Part shown: positions 36,393 through 44,763 of the stretch, piece after piece
Layout: every line of letters starts with the position of its first letter
Numbering within the stretch: the first letter of the stretch is position 1
Assembly: GCA_947581805.1 (NCBI GenBank)
Contig: CANPVM010000006.1
Span: 19,803 to 83,802 of the forward strand
Length of the DNA: 64,000 nt
Reading direction: 5' to 3'
Source: an uncultured Clostridia bacterium
GTDB taxonomy: Bacteria; Bacillota; Clostridia; TANB77; CAG-508
The notes under the pieces: model-generated
Seen by the model: the letters and a program-made list of their open reading frames with translations, nothing else
The model's database searches: none
What the model was told of the DNA's origin: nothing
Program-made: the position numbers and the translations under genes

Positions 36393-37133
36393 TTAGCAAT
36401 CCTGCTGTAAAAGTTGCAATGCTTTTTCCATAACTTGGTCTGTTGTTAACTCTGTAGTGTCAATGTAGTAATTTTTGGAACTTCTTAAGAAATTTAATTC
36501 CGGTTCTTCTCCATTTATGATACTTTCATACAAAATTCTGGTATTAGGTACCTGCCTTTCAAAGTACTCGAAATATTCATAGCGGTCTTTACCCTCATCT
36601 TCCTTGATTCTGTCCCATGCCGTTTTTACCTCACAATTTAAATGAATGTAAACATGGAATTTTTCCAATCGTTCCGGTCTCTGAATGCTATAAATTTCAG
36701 AGTATTTTTTTCCCGACCTTGTAACACCATGTGCATACTGATCGATTGGTCCTCTCTGGCAAATGAAGTAATCACATCTTCCTTTTAATTGTACCATATA
36801 ATTACTTAACAAACCATCCATAAATGAAAAAAGAAGTTGCTCAGTATACCAGTCTTCATAGCCATTTTGACTAATAGCATTATTTAGCAAATTCACTGTA
36901 TGCTTATCGCAAGGAGATTTTGCGGTAATGACTATTTTTCCATGCTTTGCAAAGTAATTTGCTAAATTATCCCGCAATGTAGTTTTTCCGGAACCATCCT
37001 GCCCTGTAATACTGATAAACTTTGTTTGATGTACTAATGGTAACAAATCAAGTTCCAAAGAACCATTCTGTTGTAAGATGTTTGGAAGATATATCTTTTT
37101 TCCTCCACCTTGCATACTTTCCCATTTTTCCAT
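36393..37133 (-). CDS. Thymidylate kinase-like P-loop kinase, probably acquired
   Basis: 246 residues. P-loop GQDGSGKTTLRDNLANYF around residues 44-61; QRGPIDQYAHG resembles the DR-type substrate motif of thymidylate kinases; a lid with RPERLEKF follows. An N-terminal extension of about 35 residues precedes the domain. The substrate is not evident. Codon use differs from neighbours: CCG, TTC, CTG and a CGG codon (codon 54, followed by GAT) appear and GC is visibly higher, suggesting horizontal transfer. A good ribosome site (AAGGAG) precedes the ATG at 37133. Confidence 0.8.
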   Translation of the reverse strand: MEKWESMQGGGKKIYLPNILQQNGSLELDLLPLVHQTKFISITGQDGSGKTTLRDNLANYFAKHGKIVITAKSPCDKHTVNLLNNAISQNGYEDWYTEQLLFSFMDGLLSNYMVQLKGRCDYFICQRGPIDQYAHGVTRSGKKYSEIYSIQRPERLEKFHVYIHLNCEVKTAWDRIKEDEGKDRYEYFEYFERQVPNTRILYESIINGEEPELNFLRSSKNYYIDTTELTTDQVMEKALQLLQQDC

Positions 37134-37230
37134 ATTATATTCTCCTTATTAAAGTGATAATGAATATTAGTTACTTTTGCAATTTGCATTTTCACTATTA
37201 TATTCATTATGTTACTATCTGTCAAGATTT

Positions 37231-38091
37231 TTACCAATTTTCTATTATACTATTTTCTATTTTTAGATTTCCTTTTCCTATTCCCATTTCAACATTTATT
37301 TTATTTTTTCCGTGGTAATCACTTCCACCGGAAATTAGTAACTTCCTTTCCTTACATATACTAAGCAATCTCTCGGTCTGTTCTTTTGTAAAAGTAGTAT
37401 AATAGCACTCTATTCCATCAATTTTATAATGAGATAAAATATATTCTAAAATTTTTTCAGAATTTTCTCTATATTCAAAGATGTGAGGTAAGAAAACCAG
37501 TCCTCCTGCCTCTCTTACTATTTGACTTGCTTTTTCAAAGTCTGGTAATACGTCATCCATATTGATATAAAACATAGTACTTGGATTTGACATGTATTTT
37601 CTATAAAATACATTACTATCATTCCAAGCATCTTGCTCTATATATTGTTTATTTTTTTCATTTTGTGTAATTATTTTATGCAAGTATTTAGATGGCCACA
37701 TAGAAGCATCATATTGTTCTACAAAATGCTCCGGCAATATAATATTTGCCTTTTGGCAACATTTTTGCAATCTTTCTACTTCTAATTTGCATCTTTGCTC
37801 ATTTGTTATATAATTTTCATCAATTAGTTTTTGCATTTTTTTAGTATCTATGTTGTAACCTAATATTTCAATTGGAATGCTTAATACTTTTGTATTTAAT
37901 TCTACTCCTGTTATGATTTTTCCAGAATAAAAATTTTTGACTTCTATTTTTTCTAACGCTTCATAAGCCTTACAGGTATTATGATCAGTTATTGATATGC
38001 AAGATAAGTTTTGTTTTTCTGCTTTTATCAAATATTCTTCAATTGTATCTGTTCCATCTGAGTATTTTGTATGAGTATGTAAATCTATCAT
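37231..38091 (-). CDS. PHP domain phosphoesterase
   Basis: 286 residues. Metal-binding motifs of the PHP fold: DLHTHTKYSDGT at residues 3-14, SITDHNT near 34-40, GVELNT near 62-67, LPHIFE near 199-204 and GGSDYHG near 262-268. The family includes 5'-3' phosphodiesterases acting on short nucleotides (RNase AM/YciV) and histidinol phosphatases; the short length and Tyr/Asp ending favour the former type. Next to the kinase-like gene, no clear pathway link. Confidence 0.9.
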   Translation of the reverse strand: MIDLHTHTKYSDGTDTIEEYLIKAEKQNLSCISITDHNTCKAYEALEKIEVKNFYSGKIITGVELNTKVLSIPIEILGYNIDTKKMQKLIDENYITNEQRCKLEVERLQKCCQKANIILPEHFVEQYDASMWPSKYLHKIITQNEKNKQYIEQDAWNDSNVFYRKYMSNPSTMFYINMDDVLPDFEKASQIVREAGGLVFLPHIFEYRENSEKILEYILSHYKIDGIECYYTTFTKEQTERLLSICKERKLLISGGSDYHGKNKINVEMGIGKGNLKIENSIIENW

Positions 38092-38187
38092 TTTTTATTT
38101 TTACCTCCCTTTCTTCTTTTGAAAATGCAAATAGTAAATTTTATTTGTTCATATCTTATCATAATTGCTTTTTATTTACAATCTTTT

Positions 38188-38820
38188 TTAATCATATACC
38201 TCAATGGCTTTTACAATATTTCTTTTAATAGCACCCAAAGTGCAAGTAATAAGTGTTACCTCCCTTTCTCCGTTTGTTTCTTGGCTTAAGCATGATGTAT
38301 CGGTAGGACTTACTTTATAGGTATCATAAACTTCATAAGTAATTTCTCTGCTATATGTGTCTGTCATTATAATTTTATCCCCTACCTCTAATTCTTTAAT
38401 TCTTCCAAATGTTTGTATATAATTGTGTCCGGAAATGCAGAAGTTTCCAATTTCATTTACCTTTGGTCCACATGTTTTGGTAACAGAAGCTTTCAAGCTT
38501 TCTTCTGTAGTTTCTTCTATAATATATTTTTCAATTTCTAATTTTGGTATTGTAATTTTACCTACTACTTTGTAACCTCGATATTCTCTTGGAAAATTTT
38601 CATATTCCACTAAGTTAAGAGCAATATTATCCTCTACTACTTTTTGTTCTACTATTGTATTTTCCTTTTTTATTTTTACCCTACTGCTCACTTGCTTTGC
38701 CTCAAAAGAAACATTATCTACTTGGTCCATGCAAATCGTAAAAATTCCTCCTAAAAATAGAAGAAATAAAAGAGAAGAAAAAATGAGTGGCTTTTTTATT
38801 TTAATGATTTTTGCTTTCAA
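38188..38820 (-). CDS. Sortase, class D or similar
   Basis: 210 residues: an N-terminal membrane anchor (about 9-31) and a sortase domain with catalytic His in ISGHNYI (about residue 127), Cys in VTLITCTLG (about 189-197) and Arg in KRNIVKA. It joins LPxTG proteins to the cell wall. The gene for an LPKTG protein lies immediately upstream on the same strand, so this is probably a dedicated pair. Confidence 0.92.
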   Translation of the reverse strand: MKAKIIKIKKPLIFSSLLFLLFLGGIFTICMDQVDNVSFEAKQVSSRVKIKKENTIVEQKVVEDNIALNLVEYENFPREYRGYKVVGKITIPKLEIEKYIIEETTEESLKASVTKTCGPKVNEIGNFCISGHNYIQTFGRIKELEVGDKIIMTDTYSREITYEVYDTYKVSPTDTSCLSQETNGEREVTLITCTLGAIKRNIVKAIEVYD

Positions 38821-38868
38821 TTTTATCTTAAAATCGATTCCTTTCTCTAAATAAATTTTTACATTTTA

Positions 38869-38904
38869 AAAGCGACTTTACACGTTAGTAGTAAGTCGCT
38901 CTTT
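38869..38904 (-). terminator. Terminator after the LPKTG gene
   Basis: AAAAGCGACTTA-type arm pairs with TAAGTCGCTCTTTT (9-10 bp, about 11-base loop). It lies between the substrate gene and the sortase gene. Confidence 0.75.
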
Positions 38905-38947
38905 TGTTTTTTATATAGCATAGGAATTTTCTGCTTTCGTTTTTCTT

Positions 38948-39547
38948 CTATTTTCTTCTTTGTCTTATTTGGTATATAGCATATACAATAGCAACTAAAA
39001 CAACGGCATAAATTGCAATTTCTAATAAAGAAGTTCCTGTTTTTGGAAGTTCTGTTGTTGTGTTTTCTGCCACTGCATTAGCAATTGGCTCTTCTCCTTT
39101 TACGTCAAAGGTAAATTCTCTTTGTGCTAATAAATCGTTGTTGTTGCCTACATCAATTAGGCTTAAAGTTATTTTATAAGTACCTGCTACTGGGTAAGTT
39201 GACCTTACCATTGTTTCATTATGAAAGTCTCCTTGAATTGCAAAACCTGTACTTGGTCCCCAATAACCAATTTGTGCAATATCATATTCTTTTCCTGTTG
39301 TATCTGTAGCAAGTAATTTAGGAATTGCTGGTCCTTCTACATCTACTTTGATTCTTACTTTCGCATGCTGAGGTGTTTCCTTTCCTCCTAAGGTAGTAAC
39401 AGATATTTTTTCTTCATTTACCTTTATTTCTCCATCATACTGAACATCGAAATAAATTGTTTGGTCTATTGCTGCAAAAGAAGTTACACCAATGCTTATC
39501 ATTAGTAACATGATTAAAATAAATGAAATTATTTTTATTCTTTTCAT
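38948..39547 (-). CDS. LPKTG-anchored surface protein
   Basis: 199 residues: signal peptide (about 5-25, ending SFAAID), a beta-rich extracellular domain of about 120 residues resembling a small Ig-like or CalX-type fold, then LPKTG, a hydrophobic helix (SLLEIAIYAVVLVAIVYAIY) and a positive tail QIRQRRK, the full sortase sorting signal. Substrate candidate for the adjacent sortase. Binding partner unknown. Confidence 0.9.
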   Translation of the reverse strand: MKRIKIISFILIMLLMISIGVTSFAAIDQTIYFDVQYDGEIKVNEEKISVTTLGGKETPQHAKVRIKVDVEGPAIPKLLATDTTGKEYDIAQIGYWGPSTGFAIQGDFHNETMVRSTYPVAGTYKITLSLIDVGNNNDLLAQREFTFDVKGEEPIANAVAENTTTELPKTGTSLLEIAIYAVVLVAIVYAIYQIRQRRK

Positions 39548-39595
39548 ACTTAACCCCTTTCTGTTTTTTATTATATATATGGCGGGGTTTTCATT

Positions 39596-40399
39596 TTATT
39601 CCATATCTGCTTTTTTTATTTTTTCTTTTATTTCGGGAGCTTTTAATAATTTGCTTGCCACACGTAAGAAATTCGTTTCTGTATCTGTTAAATAGATTTC
39701 AAAATTTCCTTCAGTTGTGCTGTCATTTTGTTTTTGTTCATGAATTAAAATTTTTTGCATATCTTTTGCTAATTTTTCACCTGTGTTAATAATTTCTACC
39801 TTGTCTCCTAATTCTTTTTGAATACATTTTTTAAATAAAGGATAATGCGTACAACCTAAAATCAGGCAATCAATGTCATAGAAACCTCTCAAATATTCTT
39901 GAATGGTAAGTTTAGCAATTTCATTTTCTGTCCAGCCCTCTTCTGCCATTGGTGCTAAAAGTGGGCATGCCTTATAAGAAAGAACCGCATCTGGTATTTG
40001 ACTATGTATTTTATTTTGCCAACCTTTACTACGAATAGTACCTGTTGTAGCAATAATTCCTACTTTTCTTAATTTTGTTTGTTCCTTGATATATTGCACA
40101 GTAGAATCAATAATTCCGATAATTGGTATTTTATATTGTTTTTGCACTTCTTCTAATGCTTGCGAAGTTGCTGTTCCACAAGCAATTACAATTGCTTTTA
40201 CATTTTTGGATAATAAAAAATTAATACCTTTTTTTGTAAGTTCTATAATGCTTTCTTTCGATTTGCTTCCATAAGGGAAACGCTTTGTGTCACCTAAATA
40301 TATGATATTTTCTTGTGGATTTTGTTTTCTGAATTCTTTTAAAACGGTGAGTCCTCCCACTCCTGAATCGAACATACCGATTGGTCTTGTATCTGCCAT
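39596..40399 (-). CDS. murI: Glutamate racemase
   Basis: 267 residues from the ATG at 40399, which has AAAAAGGAG upstream; the longer frame to 40486 lacks a site. It supplies D-glutamate for peptidoglycan. The two catalytic cysteines are in VIACGTATS (about residue 75) and ILGCTHYPLF (about 185); GMFDSGVGGLTVL is at residues 7-19. Followed by the LPKTG gene 48 bases away. Confidence 0.96.
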   Translation of the reverse strand: MADTRPIGMFDSGVGGLTVLKEFRKQNPQENIIYLGDTKRFPYGSKSKESIIELTKKGINFLLSKNVKAIVIACGTATSQALEEVQKQYKIPIIGIIDSTVQYIKEQTKLRKVGIIATTGTIRSKGWQNKIHSQIPDAVLSYKACPLLAPMAEEGWTENEIAKLTIQEYLRGFYDIDCLILGCTHYPLFKKCIQKELGDKVEIINTGEKLAKDMQKILIHEQKQNDSTTEGNFEIYLTDTETNFLRVASKLLKAPEIKEKIKKADME

Positions 40400-40421
40400 A
40401 ATTTCTCCTTTTTGATTGCGA

Positions 40422-40467
40422 TTTGGGATGCCCTTTTTTGGCAATTTATTGCCATTTGGGACAGTCC
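40422..40467. repeat. GGGGACGG-type palindromic repeat, variant copy
   Basis: GGGATGCCC, a T run, then the hairpin GGCAATTTATTGCC, then ATTTGGGACAGTCC. The build (GGGAYGCCC, T-run, inner hairpin, GGGACA-type end) parallels the reverse complement of copies C and E, but with a different inner stem. Confidence 0.6.
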
Positions 40468-40644
40468 TATTTACAACTTTTTTCATTATACACTATTTTT
40501 CTATTTTTTCAAGTAAAAATAGAAGCAATGTTTCCATACTTAATTTTTATTTCTACAAAATAAGACACTTTTTTTATTCTTGCTTCATAGTATATAGTAA
40601 GCTATATGCTAAATAAAAAAAATTTAGAAGGGATGATTAAAATT

Positions 40645-41139
40645 ATGGAATACGATAAAAATGTATGTCCTGTCGTAGACGTTGACGGAGTAATTGCTTC
40701 TGGCAAACAATTTGACCTTGATATTCGTTTACCTGAAGATAATAGAAATGTTATTTATGGTGTAATTAAAGATTGCTATGGAGACCCAGTAGCAGATGCT
40801 GTTGTAAAATTAATTGAAGTAGTATACGATTGTGGCAAAGAGGAAAGAAGACCAGTATCTCATACGTTTACTGATAAAGATGGAGATTTTGTATTTGGAC
40901 CTTTATGCTCTAATAAATGTTATGCTATCGAAATTTGGGTAGATAATGTAAAACATTGTAAAATTTGCACAGAATGCAAACACGAAGGAAAATGCTTAAA
41001 AGGCGTTAAATTAGATTGTAAACATGATTTCAAAGGATGCAAACCATGTGAAAAACCTTGTGAAAAGCCATGTGACAAACCATGCGATAAAGAATATGTA
41101 AGATGTGAAGAATCTGACAAAGATTCTAGCTGTTGCTAA
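40645..41139 (+). CDS. Carboxypeptidase regulatory-like domain protein with Cys-Pro-Lys tail
   Basis: 164 residues from the ATG at 40645, with AGAAGGGATG upstream. The main domain is a beta sandwich of the carboxypeptidase regulatory/CNA-B type (IYGVIKDCYGDPVADAVVKL, TFTDKDGDFVFGPLCSNKCY). The tail carries a CKPCEKPCEKPCDKPCDK run and ends SSCC, with 17 or so Cys overall. No signal peptide is visible, which is odd for such a domain. It may be a cross-linked coat-type protein; compare the Cys-ended mini proteins near 29.7 kb. Confidence 0.8.
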   Translation: MEYDKNVCPVVDVDGVIASGKQFDLDIRLPEDNRNVIYGVIKDCYGDPVADAVVKLIEVVYDCGKEERRPVSHTFTDKDGDFVFGPLCSNKCYAIEIWVDNVKHCKICTECKHEGKCLKGVKLDCKHDFKGCKPCEKPCEKPCDKPCDKEYVRCEESDKDSSCC

Positions 41140-41204
41140 TTCTTTACTTTTTATAGTTAATTGGTAATAACTGATTTTCAATTGTTACTAGTAATTTCTA
41201 ATTA

Positions 41205-41266
41205 AAAAAATGAGGCAAAAGGAGCAGCAAAAGCTAATGTTCCCAATGCCTCATACCTCATTTTTT
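41205..41266. terminator. Bidirectional terminator between convergent genes
   Basis: AAAAAATGAGG pairs with CCTCATTTTTT, and an inner ATGAGGC can pair with GCCTCAT. T runs on both sides. It serves the Cys-tail gene and the 48-residue gene. Confidence 0.8.
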
Positions 41267-41413
41267 CTATAATATTCCCATTTTTTTAGCAAATTGTTTT
41301 CCTTTTTTTATCATTTGCTTTTTGCTACTTCCTGTCATTTCTTTATACATCATCATTGCACCTGCAGAAACAATTCCACCCATAATCATACCTTTAATAA
41401 ATTTCATATCCAT
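41267..41413 (-). CDS. Small 48-residue protein, YtxH-like
   Basis: ATG at 41413 preceded by AAAAGGAGG. MDMKFIKGMIMGGIVSAGAM is a membrane-compatible Gly-rich stretch, then a Lys-rich amphipathic end (SSKKQMIKKGKQFAKKMGIL). This layout matches small YtxH-type proteins of Firmicutes; function unknown. Missed by length-limited gene finding. Confidence 0.75.
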   Translation of the reverse strand: MDMKFIKGMIMGGIVSAGAMMMYKEMTGSSKKQMIKKGKQFAKKMGIL

Positions 41414-41446
41414 TTCTTTCCTCCTTTTCTTGATTTCTTATTCTTA

Positions 41447-41824
41447 TTATGCGTTTTTTCTTTTTGTTTTATACTCTTTATATAATTCATATACTTCATG
41501 AATAGCAATTAGCAAAATAAAAATAGCAAAATATTTTTTTAAATGCTCGGAACTAATATTTTTTGCAATAATCGCACCTAAACACGCTCCAATAATGCCA
41601 TAAAATGAAATGCTAAGAGCGAGTTTTGCATCTATATTTTTTTGTTTAATGTTGGTAAAAATGGCAGCTAAAGAAGTTGGAATAAAGAATACTAAATTAG
41701 TGGCTTGTGCAACGTGTTGGTCTAATCCTAAAAATAAGGAAAGAAATAAAATTAAAACTGTTCCACCACCCATTCCTAATCCTGTTACTATTCCTGCTAT
41801 TATGCCAAAGATAATTTCTAACAT
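41447..41824 (-). CDS. Half-length TauE/SafE membrane protein, first
   Basis: 125 residues, about four membrane helices. The N-terminal IIAGIVTGLGMGGGTVLILFL is the Gly-rich helix that opens each TauE/SafE half. Normal members have about 250 residues with two such halves; here two separate genes, this one and 41891-42253, each encode a half, so a two-gene heterodimer is likely. The substrate (sulfonates, sulfite or other small anions) is unknown. Confidence 0.85.
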   Translation of the reverse strand: MLEIIFGIIAGIVTGLGMGGGTVLILFLSLFLGLDQHVAQATNLVFFIPTSLAAIFTNIKQKNIDAKLALSISFYGIIGACLGAIIAKNISSEHLKKYFAIFILLIAIHEVYELYKEYKTKRKNA

Positions 41825-41849
41825 TTTTGGTTCTATTTTCCTTTTTTTC

Positions 41850-41884
41850 TATATTTAGGTTTTGTAAGGTTTTACCTATAAACC
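41850..41884. repeat. Short dispersed repeat, copy 2 of 2
   Basis: Same block as at 9862-9898: ATATTTAGGTTTT, spacer, GGTTTTACCTATAAACC. Lies between the two half-length TauE genes. Confidence 0.6.
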
Positions 41885-41890
41885 TATAAC

Positions 41891-42253
41891 TTAAAATAGC
41901 ATCTTAATAGACACAAAAAATAGAAATAAGCTAAATAACATGCGCACATAGATAGTTGGAATTTTTTTTAGTAGTTTTGCGCCTACTATTCCACCTATAA
42001 TTCCACCAATAGCACAATAAATTCCAATACTCCAATCAATATAATTTTCTTTATAATAAAAAATACTGCTTGTTACAACCATTGGTAAAATACAGCATAC
42101 TGCTGTTCCTCTTGCTTTTTTGTCTTCTATTTTTAGTAAATAAATAAAGGCAGGAACCAAAATAAGTCCCCCGCCAGAAGCAAATAAACCACAAATAATT
42201 CCTGCAATTAAGCCCATAATTAGTTTTTTTATTTTTTCCATATTATCTTTCAT
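41891..42253 (-). CDS. Half-length TauE/SafE membrane protein, second
   Basis: 120 residues, about four membrane helices. LIAGIICGLFASGGGLILVPAF is the opening helix with the Gly-rich motif. Precedes the other half gene by 66 bases on the same strand. Both frames are intact from ATG to stop with their own ribosome sites, so this is a true pair of genes and not a broken single gene. Confidence 0.85.
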   Translation of the reverse strand: MKDNMEKIKKLIMGLIAGIICGLFASGGGLILVPAFIYLLKIEDKKARGTAVCCILPMVVTSSIFYYKENYIDWSIGIYCAIGGIIGGIVGAKLLKKIPTIYVRMLFSLFLFFVSIKMLF

Positions 42254-42314
42254 TTCCTTTTTTCTTTAGTATGCTTTTTTTATTTCTTTTTATACTTTTT
42301 CACTAAAATAAATA

Positions 42315-42364
42315 AGAAGGGGTGTCCCCAGCGTTCCATTTTGGAACGAAAAGGGGCGTCCCTC
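42315..42364. repeat. GGGGACGG-type palindromic repeat, copy E
   Basis: AGGGGTGTCCCC, then CGTTCC-ATTTT-GGAACG, then AAAAGGGGCGTCCC, almost identical to copy C at 13.85 kb and, like it, abutting the 3' end of a minus-strand gene (four bases past the desulfurase stop). Confidence 0.8.
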
Positions 42365-42368
42365 CTAT

Positions 42369-43508
42369 TCATTTTCTTAATTTTGGTATGATTTCTGCTA
42401 GTTGCTCTACTAGAAAATCGATATCTTCTTTTGTATTTTCTTCTCCTAGTGTAATTCTTAAAGAACCATAAGCAAGTTCTGGTTTTAAACCAATGGCAAG
42501 TAATACATGAGAAGGGCTTGGTGTTCCTGAGCTACACGCACTTCCTGCTGAAGCACAAATTCCTTTTTCGTCTAATTTTAAGAGTAATTCTTCGCCATGA
42601 ATTCCTTCAAAAGATATATTCGCATTTCCTGGTAATCTTTTTTCTTTATCTCCATTGATTTTATAACCTGTTAGTTTTTCTTCGATTTGTGAAAAGTAAT
42701 CGTCTCTTAATGTTTTTAGTTTTTCTTCATACTTTTCTAAATTTTCATTTGCAAGTTCTATGGCTTTTCCTAACCCTACAATTCCTGCTACATTTTCTGT
42801 TCCTGCTCTTTTATTTTTTTCTTGGTGTCCACCATCTTGAATTCTTTCAAATTCTACTCCTTCTCTTACATATAATGCTCCTACTCCTTTTGGTCCATAG
42901 AATTTATGGGCAGACATAGATAGTAAATCAATGTTCATTGCTTCTACATCTATTTTTACATTTCCTACTGCTTGCACACTATCGGTATGAAATAGAATAT
43001 GATGTTTTTTAGCAATTTGCCCTATCTCTTTTATTGGTTGTATTGTTCCTATTTCATTGTTTGCAAACATGATACTAATTAAAATGGTGTCTTCTCTTAT
43101 ACTAAATTCTAATTCTGAAAGTGAAATAAAACCATTTTCGTCTACATTTAAATACGTAATTTCATAGCCTTGTTTTTCTAATGTTTTACACGTTTCTAAA
43201 ATGGCAGGATGCTCTATTTTGCTCGTTATAATATGTTTTCCCTTATTTTTATATTGATAAGCAATTCCTTTTAAGGCTAGATTGTCTGCTTCGCTTCCAC
43301 AAGAAGTAAAATAGATTTCTTTTGGCTTTGCATGAAGTGCTTTTGCTACTCTTTTTCTTGCTTCTTCTATTGCTTTTTTTGATGTTCTTCCAAGGCTATA
43401 AAGAGAAGAAGCATTTCCATATTCGATAGAAAAATAAGGTAACATTTCTCTTAATACTTCTTCTTTTACATTGGTAGTTGCTGCATGATCAAAATATCTT
43501 ATTTTCAT
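42369..43508 (-). CDS. Cysteine desulfurase
   Basis: 379 residues. Removes sulfur from cysteine as an enzyme-bound persulfide for Fe-S clusters or tRNA thiolation. Motifs: DHAATTNVKEEV at the start, SMSAHKFYGPKG with the PLP lysine (near residue 203), and ASAGSACSSGTPSPSH with the catalytic cysteine (near 325). The CSSG loop and length match NifS/IscS-like enzymes. MnmA, which needs sulfur, lies about 10 kb away; no scaffold gene is adjacent. Confidence 0.95.
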   Translation of the reverse strand: MKIRYFDHAATTNVKEEVLREMLPYFSIEYGNASSLYSLGRTSKKAIEEARKRVAKALHAKPKEIYFTSCGSEADNLALKGIAYQYKNKGKHIITSKIEHPAILETCKTLEKQGYEITYLNVDENGFISLSELEFSIREDTILISIMFANNEIGTIQPIKEIGQIAKKHHILFHTDSVQAVGNVKIDVEAMNIDLLSMSAHKFYGPKGVGALYVREGVEFERIQDGGHQEKNKRAGTENVAGIVGLGKAIELANENLEKYEEKLKTLRDDYFSQIEEKLTGYKINGDKEKRLPGNANISFEGIHGEELLLKLDEKGICASAGSACSSGTPSPSHVLLAIGLKPELAYGSLRITLGEENTKEDIDFLVEQLAEIIPKLRK

Positions 43509-43608
43509 ATTGCTTTTGTTCTCCCCTCTTTATTCTTTTTATTATTATATTATTTTTTATATATAATATTCTAAGATAAAAAGCAGAAAAGATAGTAAAT
43601 TTTCTTTA

Positions 43609-44172
43609 CTACCTTTCATCTCTTTCTTTTTGTTTCGCTTCTAATTCTTTTATTTTGCTATTTTGCTGTGTTTTTTGTTCTTCTTGATTTTGTAATCCTA
43701 ATTGTTTTATTAATTCTTTATGACGCTCTTCTTGTGTTTGTAATACTTGTTTTTCTCTGTTTTCTGATTTTTCGAATTTGGCTAATATATATCTTAGTTT
43801 TTCTAATAAGGAGATATTTTTTTCTTCACTTTCTTCTTCAATTCCATATGCTTGTCTTACCTTTTTCATTTGCATTTTTTGCCTTTGCTGTTCTAATATT
43901 TGTGCCTGTCTTCTTTCTTCCTGCTGTTTCCTTTCTTGTTGCAGTGCATAACCAAAACTTTGCGCATATTGCCTTTTTTGTTCTTGTTGCTCTTCTTCTT
44001 TTAAAGGGTAATTTTCTTTTTTAGTGGCTGTAAAATACTTTTTTAATAGAGCCACTGCTTTTTCTTTATTTGGTACATTTTCTTGTTCTACAATTCGAAT
44101 GGCATCTATAATTAATTGTTTGTCTTGTGTAGCTAATATTTCTTGAATAATTCGTTTTTCTTCTTCGTTCAT
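43609..44172 (-). CDS. Glu/Gln-rich coiled-coil protein of unknown function
   Basis: 187 residues, extremely rich in Glu, Gln and Lys, with no signal peptide or membrane helix. The first 50 residues look globular (IIDAIRIVEQENVPNKEKAVALLKKYF), the rest is a probable long helix or coiled coil. No family recognised. Flanked by the desulfurase and a 110-residue membrane protein. Confidence 0.7.
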   Translation of the reverse strand: MNEEEKRIIQEILATQDKQLIIDAIRIVEQENVPNKEKAVALLKKYFTATKKENYPLKEEEQQEQKRQYAQSFGYALQQERKQQEERRQAQILEQQRQKMQMKKVRQAYGIEEESEEKNISLLEKLRYILAKFEKSENREKQVLQTQEERHKELIKQLGLQNQEEQKTQQNSKIKELEAKQKERDER

Positions 44173-44205
44173 AACATCTCCCCCTGTTTTTAGTTATTTT
44201 ATGCA

Positions 44206-44242
44206 AATTGCTCTAGAAACATACTTTCTAGAGCAATTTTTA
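44206..44242. terminator. Terminator-like hairpin
   Basis: ATTGCTCTAGAAA pairs with TTTCTAGAGCAAT around a 5-base loop (13 bp, perfect). T-rich on the plus side; on the minus strand the tail is weaker. Confidence 0.7.
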
Positions 44243-44272
44243 ATTTATTAGAGTTTTTATGTTAAAACTTAA

Positions 44273-44605
44273 TTAATTTGATACCCATCTTAATACTTTA
44301 ATATTTTTATAAGTATCTAAGACATCGGTATATTTGTCATATTCTTCTTCCCATATCATTTTTGGTACTTTATCAAATGCATTAAATACTTTTTCTGCTT
44401 CCATTAAGAAAATCACTTGTTCTTGTACACTCATCTTTTCATATTTTTTTGAAAATGCATATAATTTATCTAACATTTGGTTTGCTTCAATAAAGCTCCA
44501 AAAATCTTTTATGTTCATACCTGCTAATTTTAATTGCATAATAGAGTAAATAATTAATGCAAATATAATAAATAATAATATATAAATAATTGTCATTAGT
44601 TCCAT
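44273..44605 (-). CDS. Small membrane-anchored protein, 110 residues
   Basis: Start at the ATG at 44605 (GAAGGTG upstream); a longer frame to 44665 lacks a site. One N-terminal membrane helix (MTIIYILLFIIFALIIYSIM), then a cytoplasmic helical region (MLDKLYAFSKKYEKMSVQEQ). No family recognised. Confidence 0.7.
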   Translation of the reverse strand: MELMTIIYILLFIIFALIIYSIMQLKLAGMNIKDFWSFIEANQMLDKLYAFSKKYEKMSVQEQVIFLMEAEKVFNAFDKVPKMIWEEEYDKYTDVLDTYKNIKVLRWVSN

Positions 44606-44763
44606 TTTTTTCACCTTCTCTTTAGAATATACTATTATTATACTACTTTTGTAATATTTTTGCAACTTTTTTGTAATATTTTTGTAATATTTGATTTGTA
44701 TTTATTTGTTTTTTTCTTATTTATTCAGTAATTTGATAATAAATTTATGCTTTTTCTTCCTTT

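Noticed and set aside
37034..37237. A 67-codon minus-strand frame upstream of the kinase gene
   Set aside because: Lies out of frame over the kinase start and the spacer; no ribosome site.
41447..42253. The two TauE halves as one frameshifted gene
   Set aside because: Both have their own start, ribosome site and stop, a 66-base spacer, and no CGGA site between them.
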